Shown: positions 30,683-39,899 of the stretch, one piece after another
How the letters are laid out: every line of letters starts with the position of its first letter
Numbering within the stretch: position 1 is the stretch's first letter
Origin: Craspedostauros australis
Taxonomy: Eukaryota > Bacillariophyta > Bacillariophyceae > Mastogloiales > Achnanthaceae
Direction of reading: 5' to 3'
Assembly: GCA_026770025.1 (NCBI GenBank)
Contig: JAMXDE010000056.1
Span: 336,645-400,644, forward strand
DNA: 64,000 bases
Program-made: the position numbers and the translations under genes
Notes under the pieces: model-generated
The model's input: only the letters and a program-made list of their open reading frames with translations
The model's database searches: none
Told to the model about the DNA's origin: nothing

Positions 30683-31367
30683 GTTGAGATTCAATGAGGG
30701 ACAGACTAGTACCGAACACGGTATCAACCCGATGGGAGAAATTCCTGTTTTGGCGCGAAATCTTCCGACTTGATTGACCACCAAACCTTTTTCTCCTCCT
30801 TTCTCTCCTCCATTCACGAATCCATCATGACTCAAACCTGACCGACCTGACTCACACCCCACCTGGGAACTATATGCTCTTCAGATCCTCCTTACTAAAA
30901 CTTATCTCGATTCCTTCATTGCTGATGACCACCACACTACCACCGTGGTCTCAGCATGCGTATCCAACTTGCTTCAACTCAAGCAATGGAATCCGAGTGT
31001 CAGCTTCAGCCACAGCCACTGCTTCATGACCGTCACCACTGATTGTCATGACCTACACTGCAGTGTAACTACATGTGCGGAGAGCAAGGTACTGTATTGA
31101 CTGTCTACTCTGTTGCACTGAATCAAGTGCATCAGTGCAGGGTCTCGCCAAGTTGTGTGGCATCGTTTCTTCACCCTACTAACACCAATAAGCTAACTCA
31201 TAATAACGGACAAGGATTAGCTACAAAGCACTCTACTTCTCATCGTTACAAGTTATAACTATTCAAACAGCACACCTCTCTTGAACTGCATCACACGGCT
31301 ATCCCGAAGCCGGCAGATTCACGAGGCATTCTCCACCGATTCGCGACGCCTACGCACGAATCCTAAC
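30683..31367 (+). repeat. 5' LTR of element B
   Basis: Direct copy of 39,146-39,830 with no difference seen. It should carry the promoter of the element; TATATGC near 30,870 is a candidate TATA-like sequence. Confidence 0.92.
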
Positions 31368-31388
31368 TGGTAGCTGCGAGTGGTTGCC
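31368..31388 (+). promoter_or_regulatory. Primer-binding site candidate of B
   Basis: TGGTAGCTGCGAGTGG follows the 5' LTR directly. Starting with TGG, it fits pairing with the CCA 3' end of a tRNA. The tRNA identity is not determined. Confidence 0.55.
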
Positions 31389-31795
31389 AAATACTCTCTT
31401 ATCAACTCCACCGAGCATCTTCCTCTGCCAACCGATCGCAAGAGTCTCTCTGAGACGAAGCCAAAAGGCACAGCTCGAAGACCGAGCTTCCAACAAGGAC
31501 CACGTCCTCACCGCATGCATCTGATCTGAAATCAGATCCCCACCGCTCGAAAACCGAGCCACTCAAGAGGACAAAAGTCCCAGCTGAAGGTAAGCGACCC
31601 AAGGTCGAACTTCAGTAGCCTCTGCCAAAGCAAGCAATAACCGCACTCGCCGACCGAGTGCGAGCCCCTCCAAGCCTGCATCGAACTTCAGTGCACACCT
31701 TCCCAACGAAGTGAAGTCGAGCAAGAGCAAGAGAAGGCAAACAGATCGATCCCCTCGAAGTCCGAAGACTATTCGAGAAGTCCCCGTCATCCATC
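31389..31795 (+). other. 5' leader of element B
   Basis: About 0.4 kb of untranslated leader between the primer-binding site and the polyprotein ATG, with recurring CGA-AG-ACCGAG-type motifs. It probably holds packaging and dimerisation signals. No ORF of note. Confidence 0.6.
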
Positions 31796-34700
31796 ATGGC
31801 GGAAGAGACAACTCCTGCCACGCTGGAAGAGCTGCAAGCGCAGCTCGAAGCGATCACGGTCGAGAACGCTCGCCTCACACAGGCGACGTTGGCGGCCGAA
31901 GCCGCTGCAGAAGCAGCAAACGCGGCCATAGCCACTGCCCAAGCAGCGGCGACAGCCACCACGACCCCAAGCCGTCCCGGTCTCGAGCGCAGCCGCTCCG
32001 CTGGCGACACAAGACCTCGAACGGAACAGTCCTTCCTCGGCGACAGCATCTTCGACATGGAAACCCCCATGCCCAAGAAGAGCAGAAAGTCAGAAGAGGA
32101 CAGCGAAGACGACGACCACGACCTCTCTGGGAAACCAACCGTTCCCATCATGGGAGGTATCCTCAAGCAAGGACGCAACTGGGTGCCCTGGACCGCAGGC
32201 GCGCCGAACGGGCATTGGACGGGCCTCCAAGACGAGTCACACACCAGGTGGACCAACTCTCAACAACAGAGAATCCTCCATAACGGTGCTGACTCAACCA
32301 ACCAGTCCAAGCGAGAGCAAGGACTCACCGACAAGTTCAAGAAAGGAGGGAACATCCAGCAGTTCATTCGCCTGGTGCGAAACCACATGGCAAGAACCGG
32401 ACTCCTCACCATGGCGTACATCGCTGACGCCAACGCAGAGTCAGGAATGACTTGCGTCTTGGACTCACCAGCCGCCTTCACTCTTGAAGATGCCACCAAG
32501 CACTTCGACGAGTTCCATCTGAAGTGGGATCACTACGACGTCCAGAACAACGAGACAGCCTCAGCGTTCTTCCGTGACAGTCTTGATCCAGCCCTCGAAG
32601 ACCAACTCATGAACCGAATCGAGCCGAAGTTCCACGATAACTTCATCACTCTCTTCGTTGAGTTCATGAACAGCAACTCGGCCAACTCCTTGGATGAACA
32701 AGACGCCCTCGCAGCCAAGATCCGCGAAGTCAACTGCAGACGTTTTCCAAACGAGAACGTTGGTCTCATGGCAGTCCACCTCCGTGCTCTTTGCAAGCGC
32801 CTCGACGACGCCGGTCGCTTCGACCTTCGTCTCCTCCGAACGATCCTCGACGCCTTCCTGCAGGCTGGAGGACAGATCCGGTCTGGTGAACAGTACCGAC
32901 GTCCTCTCTATGTGATGAAGGATAACCTTGAGGAAATCCTCATGCGTCTCCCCGTCTTCACGTACGAGTACGCTCGCCCCCAGCTTGCCGCAAAAGATCT
33001 CACATGGATGGCAATCTGCAACAAGGCCGAGGCGTCGTACGAAAACGAAGTGCGCGGAAATCGCTGGCATGCCATCAGGCGTACCAGAGACAGCAACGTG
33101 CCCAGGTACTCGTACGCCAACAACGCCGTCCAGAATCCAAGCGCCAACGTTCTCGAGCAACACAAGGGTTTCTCCAAGAACGACGGAAGGAGAAACAACT
33201 TCAAGAAGCCCAAGGAACGCGACGCCAAACGCAACGCCAGCCAGGGCTGGTCGTCCAAAGCTCCCAAGCCCGGTGAACCACAGCGCAAGCTTGTCAACGA
33301 CAAGACTTTCATGTGGTGCGCCAAGTGCCGCCGCTGGCGTCTCTCGCACAACACTGAGAGTCATCAGGACAACTTCAAGTTCAAGGCGAAGGCAAAGGGC
33401 AAGCAAGCTCCCAAACAGGACAACCTCTCCATTGACATGGCTGCGTGGACATGCTTCACAGCCGCCTCCAGTCAAGACGAAGACACCTGGTGGTCTCTCG
33501 TCTGGAACCTCTTCACCTCCTTCAACTACTTCGGTAGCATCGTTGGAATGGTTCTCCTCTTCGCCTCACTCCAAGTCATCACTATCGGAGTAGAGTATGG
33601 GTGGTACATCGCGGCAGCAAATGCCTGGATGCTAATTGCCGTAACTCTACTACTCCTCCACACGAACGTACCACGAAGACCTGACTCAATCAACTCTGCT
33701 GATCTAGTCTACAACAAGGCACGAGTCAAAGAACGGTACAAGCAAGTGCATAAACGTCCAACACACTTCAATGGAGCCGTGAAACGCAGTCTCTACGATC
33801 TCGTAATGGAAAGTCTCGACCCAGATGGACCCAAACCCGTGAACGTGTCGAAAGGAAACTCCCCACGAACAAAACGTGTGTGGCGTCCCCAGGCTCGGAC
33901 CAAAACTCGCAATCACAGATCAAAACGTCGTCACTGGAACCAATCGAAAAATTCCACTTATGGTAAAAACCAAACACCCACGACAGCAAAATTGCCCCGC
34001 CAAGAAGGTCGCACCTCATCCATCTCACGAAATCTCTGGAGCCTGTACCCAACTCGCGGAATTGACTTGATGTATGATCGAAGTCAAAAGCAACAATGTG
34101 ACAATGACATGCCCGCACTACTCACTCTGCAAGGTCTAGCCTCCTTCTTCTCCAATCGCAATGCTTTCGCATCTCCAGCTAAAGCTGAGAGTTATCTCTC
34201 ACCCGATGCTCCATTCGAACTCGTTTGGGACAGCGGAGCATCAATTTCTGTGACAAATGACCTCAACGATTTCTGTTCTACTCCAAGTCCTCCACCAAGA
34301 CCGACCTTTCTCAACGGATTCCTCAAGAAAATCCAAGTGAATGCGTTGGGAACCGTCGAATGGTATGTCCTTGATGTAACTGGAAGCCCTCGCAAATTGC
34401 GACTGCCTGCTTTCCATGTTCCCGAATCAAAGGTCAAGCTAATCAGCACTTCCAGTCTCCTTGAAGAGTATCAGGGCGAAACGATCGTTTTCAACAAATC
34501 CTCCTGCAAACTCAGCGGAATCCTGGGAAACGACGATCGCAACGCAATCGTAGCGAATTACAAGAAGTCCACAAGGCTACCAACATCAGTCGGCTACAGT
34601 GCCGACAACATCCATGACGTGCCAGCTGCACTAACTTCCATCGTTGGTACCGTGTCGGACCACAACGTGAACCTCACCCAACCGCAAAAGGAACTTCTTC

Positions 34701-37700
34701 GGTGGCACTATCGTCTTGGACATTTATCCTTCAGTCGAGTGAAGTTCCTGCTGCGTTCGGGTACTCTCACCGGGTCAGAATCGTCTAGAAAGATGCACAC
34801 AGCTGCGGCAAGGGTCACAAGCCTCCCGCTTTGCGCTGCATGCCAATTCGGAAAGCTGCACCGTCGCCCTTCCCCAGGAATAACTCAACATGTCGTCCGT
34901 GACAAACAAGGAGTTTTGCGCACCGATCACTTGTTCCCTGGACAACAAGTATCAGTGGACCACTTCGTCGGTCGAACGCCAGGACGCCTCTTCTCAGGAC
35001 GAGGCAAAGGCGATCCAAACGAAATGTACAAAGGCGGAGCCATCTTTGTCGATCACGCATCAGGATACATTCACGTGGAACCTGTGGCAGCGCTAACCAC
35101 GCACGCCACCCTCGAAGCCAAGGAACGGTTCGAACTGATGTGTCGTGATGTTGGAGTCCCCGTACGATCGTATCTATCAGACAACGCCACCACCTTCACC
35201 TCACCCGAATACTCCAAACACCTTGAAATCTTCCATCAAGTCCATCGATTCGCAGGTGTCGGCGCACATCACCACAACGGAATAGCCGAGCGAAGCATTC
35301 GAACAATTGTCTCAATGGCCCGAACCATGATGATGCATCAAAGCATCCACTGGCCAACGATGTTTGATGCTCAACTATGGCCAATGGCCGTCGTACACGC
35401 CGCGTACATCTACAATCGCGTGCCTAATCCCGCCACCGGTCTCACACCCTACGATGTTCTATCACGCATCCGTCTTCCCCTCAAGCAACTTCATAACCTG
35501 CACGTATGGGGCAGTCCAGTCTATGTCCTTAACAAAGCGCTGGCCGATGGACGCAAGATACCCCGATGGGAACCAAGAGGAGAGAGATACGTGAACATGG
35601 GTCTCTCTACGAAGCATGCTTCAACCGTACCTCTAGTCCTATCACCACGGACAGGTTCAATCACCCCTCAGTTCCACGTCGTGTTCGATGACTGGTTCGC
35701 AACGATTGCTACCGACTTGAAGCAACTTCCAAGCTATCAATCGGAAGAATGGACTCGCATGTTTGGTGACACCACCTTCCAATATCCATTCGATGACGAC
35801 GATGTGGAATCAATGGAGCAGGACGACATCTTCGCATCAGACACGCGAGACCACAACCGGTTACAACGCAACGACGATAACACTCCACCACCGAGTTTTG
35901 ATACGCGAAACCAACAAACCATCCGTGAAAGAACGCCACAGGTATTGGCGAAAGGGTCGCAACCAATGACACAACAGATCCCCGATCTCGTGAGTGAAGC
36001 TCTCGCCCCTCCGATGCCAGTTTCAGAGGGAGCCAACAGGCAAATGTCCTCGACAGAGGGAGCTCCCGATGAGTCCCCGGTACCTGACTCTACTATAGAG
36101 TCACCGGATCAGCGAACACTTCAACCGCAATTGAGCTCACCTCTCCGAGAATCACCAACATTGGAATTAGCAACTCCATTACCACTTCCAGCTCCGACGC
36201 CAATTCAGACGAGCTCCACGCCACCCATGATACCTAAGTCTGAGCCAACGCCAGAAAGACCTCAAAGCACGAGAATTCGCAAACAACCAAAGCGATTCAC
36301 GTACGCACGTATGGGAGGCAAAGCAGCCTGGCTGGACGACGAAGACACCGATGATTACTACTTCTGCCCTGCAGTAGCTACCTTGGAAGAGATCGAACAG
36401 GCCGCAACACCCAGGGAACTGCACCCCGACTCATCATCGATCATCACATTCTCACAAGCTATCGTCGATTGCTTACATACAATCGAACCTCTCCAACGCA
36501 AAGGTAGCGACTCTCTCTCCATCGATCTACACCAATTCAAGGTGGACGCTCACTACTTGTTGCGCAGACTCCGAGGTCGATTCAACACCTTGAATCCACA
36601 GCCAACCAACGTCGTCCTCCCAACGTTCGCTCCAAAGGCGGCTGAAGTAGAAGAAGCAAGCATCAACATGGCTGACTGGTGGCAACCGGACCCCGACAAC
36701 ATGACCGAGGAAGGAGCGACTCCATTTCAGGAGACGTACAACAACTTTCACTCGGACATGGAGGACCATTTCGAGAAAGACCTCAACAGCGTCTTTCTCA
36801 ACGAAGACCTCCTCCGACTGGCCACTGACCACGCCGTCGAGCAATTCGTGGAGAAGCTGAGCACCTTCATCAGTACTGGCACGATGGAACCCCACTTCGA
36901 CGCTCTCGACTTCATGTCCAAGGCCAAATCAGGGCCATGGTACTACCAAGACCCCGAACATTTGATGAACCAAGGGTACCTTCCACCCAAATCTGCGTAC
37001 AACGCAGAAGCGTTCGTCCAAAGGACTCGCTCCGTGTGGAATGCGATGATCGAAAATCATCATTACCGTCTCGCATTCGAGCTACTCCGTCGCCAAGTGA
37101 CGACGATCCGACCAGGACCGTGGCCACTTCCAAGCGAATACGAGATTGAGCAATTCGTCCAAGGCATGATTGAGTCGAACACGGCGCCACTCACTTCGGC
37201 CCCAGCGACTCGCTCCGCCAACAAAGGATCCATGCTCGACATCGACTCGTCATCCACGCTCGACATCAACCCGTCGTTCATCCTCGACACAGCGAAGTGC
37301 ATTCCACCAACTACATGGGCGAACATCGAACAGCATGCCTACTCTGTCGCAATCATCGAGCCACAGAAGGATGCAACAAACTACCCCACCTACGTCGATA
37401 ATCGCATGATCAGCTACTTTGCCGCAGGTGGCGACTTGGAGATCGCCGAACGCACCTCGGTGTACAAGGCATCCAACACCGACCCGGATACTCTCTCCTT
37501 CGACGAAGCCATTCGCGACGACAACAAAGACGAGTGGATGCAAGCCGCCGAAAAGGAGATTCGAGATCTCACGGAAAAGGGCACGTGGGAGGAAGTGAAG
37601 AAGATCGACATCAAGAACGATCGCATCTTTCCAGGAACCTGGGTCTTTCGCCGCAAGCGCCTCCCCGACGGAACCATCAAGAAATACAAGGGACGCTGGT

Positions 37701-39061
37701 GTTGCCGTGGAGACCTCATGCAAGAGGACTCCTCCACCTACGCACCAGTCGTCGCATGGTCATCCGTCCGCATCTTCCTCAGCACTTCCATCGTCATGGG
37801 TTGGACAACAACGTCCATCGACTTCACGAACGCTTTCGTGCAAGCATCCATCCACAAGCCAGTCTACCTTCATCTCCCTCGTGGATTCAAATCAACGAAG
37901 GGTCCCGACACCTGCCTCAAGCTCCGCAAGAACCTGTACGGCTTGACGATTGCTCCTCGCCTCTGGTATGAACACCTCATCCGAGCCCTCACTACGATCG
38001 GCTTCAAGGCCTGCGACCAAGAGCAGTGCTTGTTCATCAAGAAGGACATCATGATCGTCCTCTACGTTGACGATGCGGGCATCGCCTCCAAGACCAAGCA
38101 AGCCGCCGACGACTTCATCAAATCAATGCGCGACCTCGGCTTTGAGCTCACCCAAGAAGGAAGCTTCACCGAGTTCCTGGGAATCGAGCTCAGCCGTGAT
38201 CCAAAAGCAGACACGGTCCATCTCCGCCAACCAGGACTAATCAAGAAGATCCTCGCCACTACGAAGATGACGAACTGCAGTCCGTGCCCCGTACCAACTA
38301 CGCAGCTCGCACTGGGACAATGCAAGCATGAGCCTCCCATGAACGAACCATGGAACTACCGCTCCGTCGTCGGCATGCTGTTGTATCTCACGACCAACAC
38401 TCGCCCCGACCTGGCATTCGCAGTCTCCCAAGTCGCTCGCTTCGGAAGTGACCCTCGCCGCTCACACGCCAAGGCCGTCAAGCGCATCATGCGCTATCTC
38501 AAGCACACTGAGGACAAGGGTACCATCGTGCGTCCCACCGGGCAGCTTGATCTCAAGTGCTACGTGGATGCAGACTTCGCAGGACTCTACGGACGAGAAG
38601 ACAGCAAGGACCCCGTCTCAGTCAAGTCGCGCACTGGCTACCTCATTACGCTGGGAGGGTGCCCCCTCATTTGGAAGTCCAAACTCCAAACTGAGATTGC
38701 TCTATCTACGATGGAGTCCGAGTACGCCGCTCTCTCTCTCGCAATGCGCACGCTGATTCCCATTCAACAGCTCATCCGCCAAGTCATCAACAATGCCGGC
38801 ACCACCATGCCACTGCACACCAACCTCCAGTGCACGGTGTTTGAGGACAACCAAGCCTGCATTTCCCTTGCTACCAATCATCAACCAACCGCGCGCACCA
38901 AGCACTTCCTGACTAAGTGGCACTTCTTTTGGTACTGGGTCAAGGCAGGGTTCATCTACATCCAGCACATCGCAACACCGGAGCAACTGGCCGACATCTT
39001 CACCAAAGGACTGTCCATCGCAGTCTTCGAATACCTGCGATTCAAGATCATGGGTTGGTAA
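31796..39061 (+). CDS. Gag-Pol polyprotein of element B (2421 aa), intact
   Basis: Encodes everything for copia-type retrotransposition as one frame from ATG 31,796 (CATCATGG). Order: coiled-coil-like N-terminus; Gag (about 150-500); a short CX2CX6HX4H zinc motif (about 507-522, WCAKCRRWRLSH) instead of a CCHC knuckle; two hydrophobic segments (about 574-597 and 600-622); protease WDSGAS (Asp 812); HHCC pre-integrase region (HYRLGH...CAACQFGK); integrase with Asp 1055, Asp 1129 and Glu 1165 (DDE, 35 residues between the last two); a long acidic spacer; RT with YVDD at 2090-2093; RNase H (YVDADFAG, STMESEY, FEDNQAC). At 2421 aa it is well above the usual 1300-1500 aa for copia elements. The integrase-RT spacer (about 1330-1880) and the membrane-like segments account for the excess. 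No disabling mutation seen. Confidence 0.93.
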   Translation: MAEETTPATLEELQAQLEAITVENARLTQATLAAEAAAEAANAAIATAQAAATATTTPSRPGLERSRSAGDTRPRTEQSFLGDSIFDMETPMPKKSRKSEEDSEDDDHDLSGKPTVPIMGGILKQGRNWVPWTAGAPNGHWTGLQDESHTRWTNSQQQRILHNGADSTNQSKREQGLTDKFKKGGNIQQFIRLVRNHMARTGLLTMAYIADANAESGMTCVLDSPAAFTLEDATKHFDEFHLKWDHYDVQNNETASAFFRDSLDPALEDQLMNRIEPKFHDNFITLFVEFMNSNSANSLDEQDALAAKIREVNCRRFPNENVGLMAVHLRALCKRLDDAGRFDLRLLRTILDAFLQAGGQIRSGEQYRRPLYVMKDNLEEILMRLPVFTYEYARPQLAAKDLTWMAICNKAEASYENEVRGNRWHAIRRTRDSNVPRYSYANNAVQNPSANVLEQHKGFSKNDGRRNNFKKPKERDAKRNASQGWSSKAPKPGEPQRKLVNDKTFMWCAKCRRWRLSHNTESHQDNFKFKAKAKGKQAPKQDNLSIDMAAWTCFTAASSQDEDTWWSLVWNLFTSFNYFGSIVGMVLLFASLQVITIGVEYGWYIAAANAWMLIAVTLLLLHTNVPRRPDSINSADLVYNKARVKERYKQVHKRPTHFNGAVKRSLYDLVMESLDPDGPKPVNVSKGNSPRTKRVWRPQARTKTRNHRSKRRHWNQSKNSTYGKNQTPTTAKLPRQEGRTSSISRNLWSLYPTRGIDLMYDRSQKQQCDNDMPALLTLQGLASFFSNRNAFASPAKAESYLSPDAPFELVWDSGASISVTNDLNDFCSTPSPPPRPTFLNGFLKKIQVNALGTVEWYVLDVTGSPRKLRLPAFHVPESKVKLISTSSLLEEYQGETIVFNKSSCKLSGILGNDDRNAIVANYKKSTRLPTSVGYSADNIHDVPAALTSIVGTVSDHNVNLTQPQKELLRWHYRLGHLSFSRVKFLLRSGTLTGSESSRKMHTAAARVTSLPLCAACQFGKLHRRPSPGITQHVVRDKQGVLRTDHLFPGQQVSVDHFVGRTPGRLFSGRGKGDPNEMYKGGAIFVDHASGYIHVEPVAALTTHATLEAKERFELMCRDVGVPVRSYLSDNATTFTSPEYSKHLEIFHQVHRFAGVGAHHHNGIAERSIRTIVSMARTMMMHQSIHWPTMFDAQLWPMAVVHAAYIYNRVPNPATGLTPYDVLSRIRLPLKQLHNLHVWGSPVYVLNKALADGRKIPRWEPRGERYVNMGLSTKHASTVPLVLSPRTGSITPQFHVVFDDWFATIATDLKQLPSYQSEEWTRMFGDTTFQYPFDDDDVESMEQDDIFASDTRDHNRLQRNDDNTPPPSFDTRNQQTIRERTPQVLAKGSQPMTQQIPDLVSEALAPPMPVSEGANRQMSSTEGAPDESPVPDSTIESPDQRTLQPQLSSPLRESPTLELATPLPLPAPTPIQTSSTPPMIPKSEPTPERPQSTRIRKQPKRFTYARMGGKAAWLDDEDTDDYYFCPAVATLEEIEQAATPRELHPDSSSIITFSQAIVDCLHTIEPLQRKGSDSLSIDLHQFKVDAHYLLRRLRGRFNTLNPQPTNVVLPTFAPKAAEVEEASINMADWWQPDPDNMTEEGATPFQETYNNFHSDMEDHFEKDLNSVFLNEDLLRLATDHAVEQFVEKLSTFISTGTMEPHFDALDFMSKAKSGPWYYQDPEHLMNQGYLPPKSAYNAEAFVQRTRSVWNAMIENHHYRLAFELLRRQVTTIRPGPWPLPSEYEIEQFVQGMIESNTAPLTSAPATRSANKGSMLDIDSSSTLDINPSFILDTAKCIPPTTWANIEQHAYSVAIIEPQKDATNYPTYVDNRMISYFAAGGDLEIAERTSVYKASNTDPDTLSFDEAIRDDNKDEWMQAAEKEIRDLTEKGTWEEVKKIDIKNDRIFPGTWVFRRKRLPDGTIKKYKGRWCCRGDLMQEDSSTYAPVVAWSSVRIFLSTSIVMGWTTTSIDFTNAFVQASIHKPVYLHLPRGFKSTKGPDTCLKLRKNLYGLTIAPRLWYEHLIRALTTIGFKACDQEQCLFIKKDIMIVLYVDDAGIASKTKQAADDFIKSMRDLGFELTQEGSFTEFLGIELSRDPKADTVHLRQPGLIKKILATTKMTNCSPCPVPTTQLALGQCKHEPPMNEPWNYRSVVGMLLYLTTNTRPDLAFAVSQVARFGSDPRRSHAKAVKRIMRYLKHTEDKGTIVRPTGQLDLKCYVDADFAGLYGREDSKDPVSVKSRTGYLITLGGCPLIWKSKLQTEIALSTMESEYAALSLAMRTLIPIQQLIRQVINNAGTTMPLHTNLQCTVFEDNQACISLATNHQPTARTKHFLTKWHFFWYWVKAGFIYIQHIATPEQLADIFTKGLSIAVFEYLRFKIMGW

Positions 39062-39129
39062 TAACCAACAACAACAAACAACAACGAAGGATGAAGTTTT
39101 CATCGATACCACAACTCCAATCACGACCC

Positions 39130-39145
39130 AACACTGAGAGGGAGA
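39130..39145 (+). promoter_or_regulatory. Polypurine tract of B
   Basis: CTGAGAGGGAGAG directly precedes the 3' LTR and would prime plus-strand synthesis. Confidence 0.7.
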
Positions 39146-39830
39146 GTTGAGATTCAATGAGGGACAGACTAGTACCGAACACGGTATCAACCCGATGGGA
39201 GAAATTCCTGTTTTGGCGCGAAATCTTCCGACTTGATTGACCACCAAACCTTTTTCTCCTCCTTTCTCTCCTCCATTCACGAATCCATCATGACTCAAAC
39301 CTGACCGACCTGACTCACACCCCACCTGGGAACTATATGCTCTTCAGATCCTCCTTACTAAAACTTATCTCGATTCCTTCATTGCTGATGACCACCACAC
39401 TACCACCGTGGTCTCAGCATGCGTATCCAACTTGCTTCAACTCAAGCAATGGAATCCGAGTGTCAGCTTCAGCCACAGCCACTGCTTCATGACCGTCACC
39501 ACTGATTGTCATGACCTACACTGCAGTGTAACTACATGTGCGGAGAGCAAGGTACTGTATTGACTGTCTACTCTGTTGCACTGAATCAAGTGCATCAGTG
39601 CAGGGTCTCGCCAAGTTGTGTGGCATCGTTTCTTCACCCTACTAACACCAATAAGCTAACTCATAATAACGGACAAGGATTAGCTACAAAGCACTCTACT
39701 TCTCATCGTTACAAGTTATAACTATTCAAACAGCACACCTCTCTTGAACTGCATCACACGGCTATCCCGAAGCCGGCAGATTCACGAGGCATTCTCCACC
39801 GATTCGCGACGCCTACGCACGAATCCTAAC
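39146..39830 (+). repeat. 3' LTR of element B
   Basis: Same length and sequence as the 5' LTR as far as I can compare by eye, followed by the CACATA target duplication and the remainder of the A LTR. Confidence 0.92.
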
Positions 39831-39831
39831 T

Positions 39832-39879
39832 CACATATATACGTACATCTTGACGTATACTCACATGTACATCTCAACA
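39832..39879 (-). repeat. 3' LTR of element A, distal fragment
   Basis: CACATATATACGTACATCTT to CATCTCAACA matches the end of the right A LTR with a few substitutions. The adjoining CCCTTCCT (39,880-39,887), GGAAGGG on the coding strand, is the A polypurine tract. Confidence 0.9.
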
Positions 39880-39899
39880 CCCTTCCTGTGTGCATTCGG

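Larger units (their letters stand above)
30683..39831 (+). mobile_element. Ty1/copia-like element B, complete, young, nested in the A LTR
   Basis: A full-length element with two 685-bp LTRs that look identical by eye, a primer-binding-like site, one intact polyprotein and a purine tract (GAGAGGGAGAG) before the 3' LTR. CACATA flanks it (30,677-30,682 and 39,832-39,837). The split A LTR reads continuously across it (GCACATA then TATACGTACATC), which proves the insertion point. Terminal sequences are GTTGAGATTC and GAATCCTAAC, imperfectly inverted and without a standard TG...CA. It is the best candidate in the window for an autonomous, recently active element. Confidence 0.93.

Noticed and set aside
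32561..33475. 304-codon minus-strand frame inside element B
   Set aside because: Antisense shadow of the intact Gag frame.
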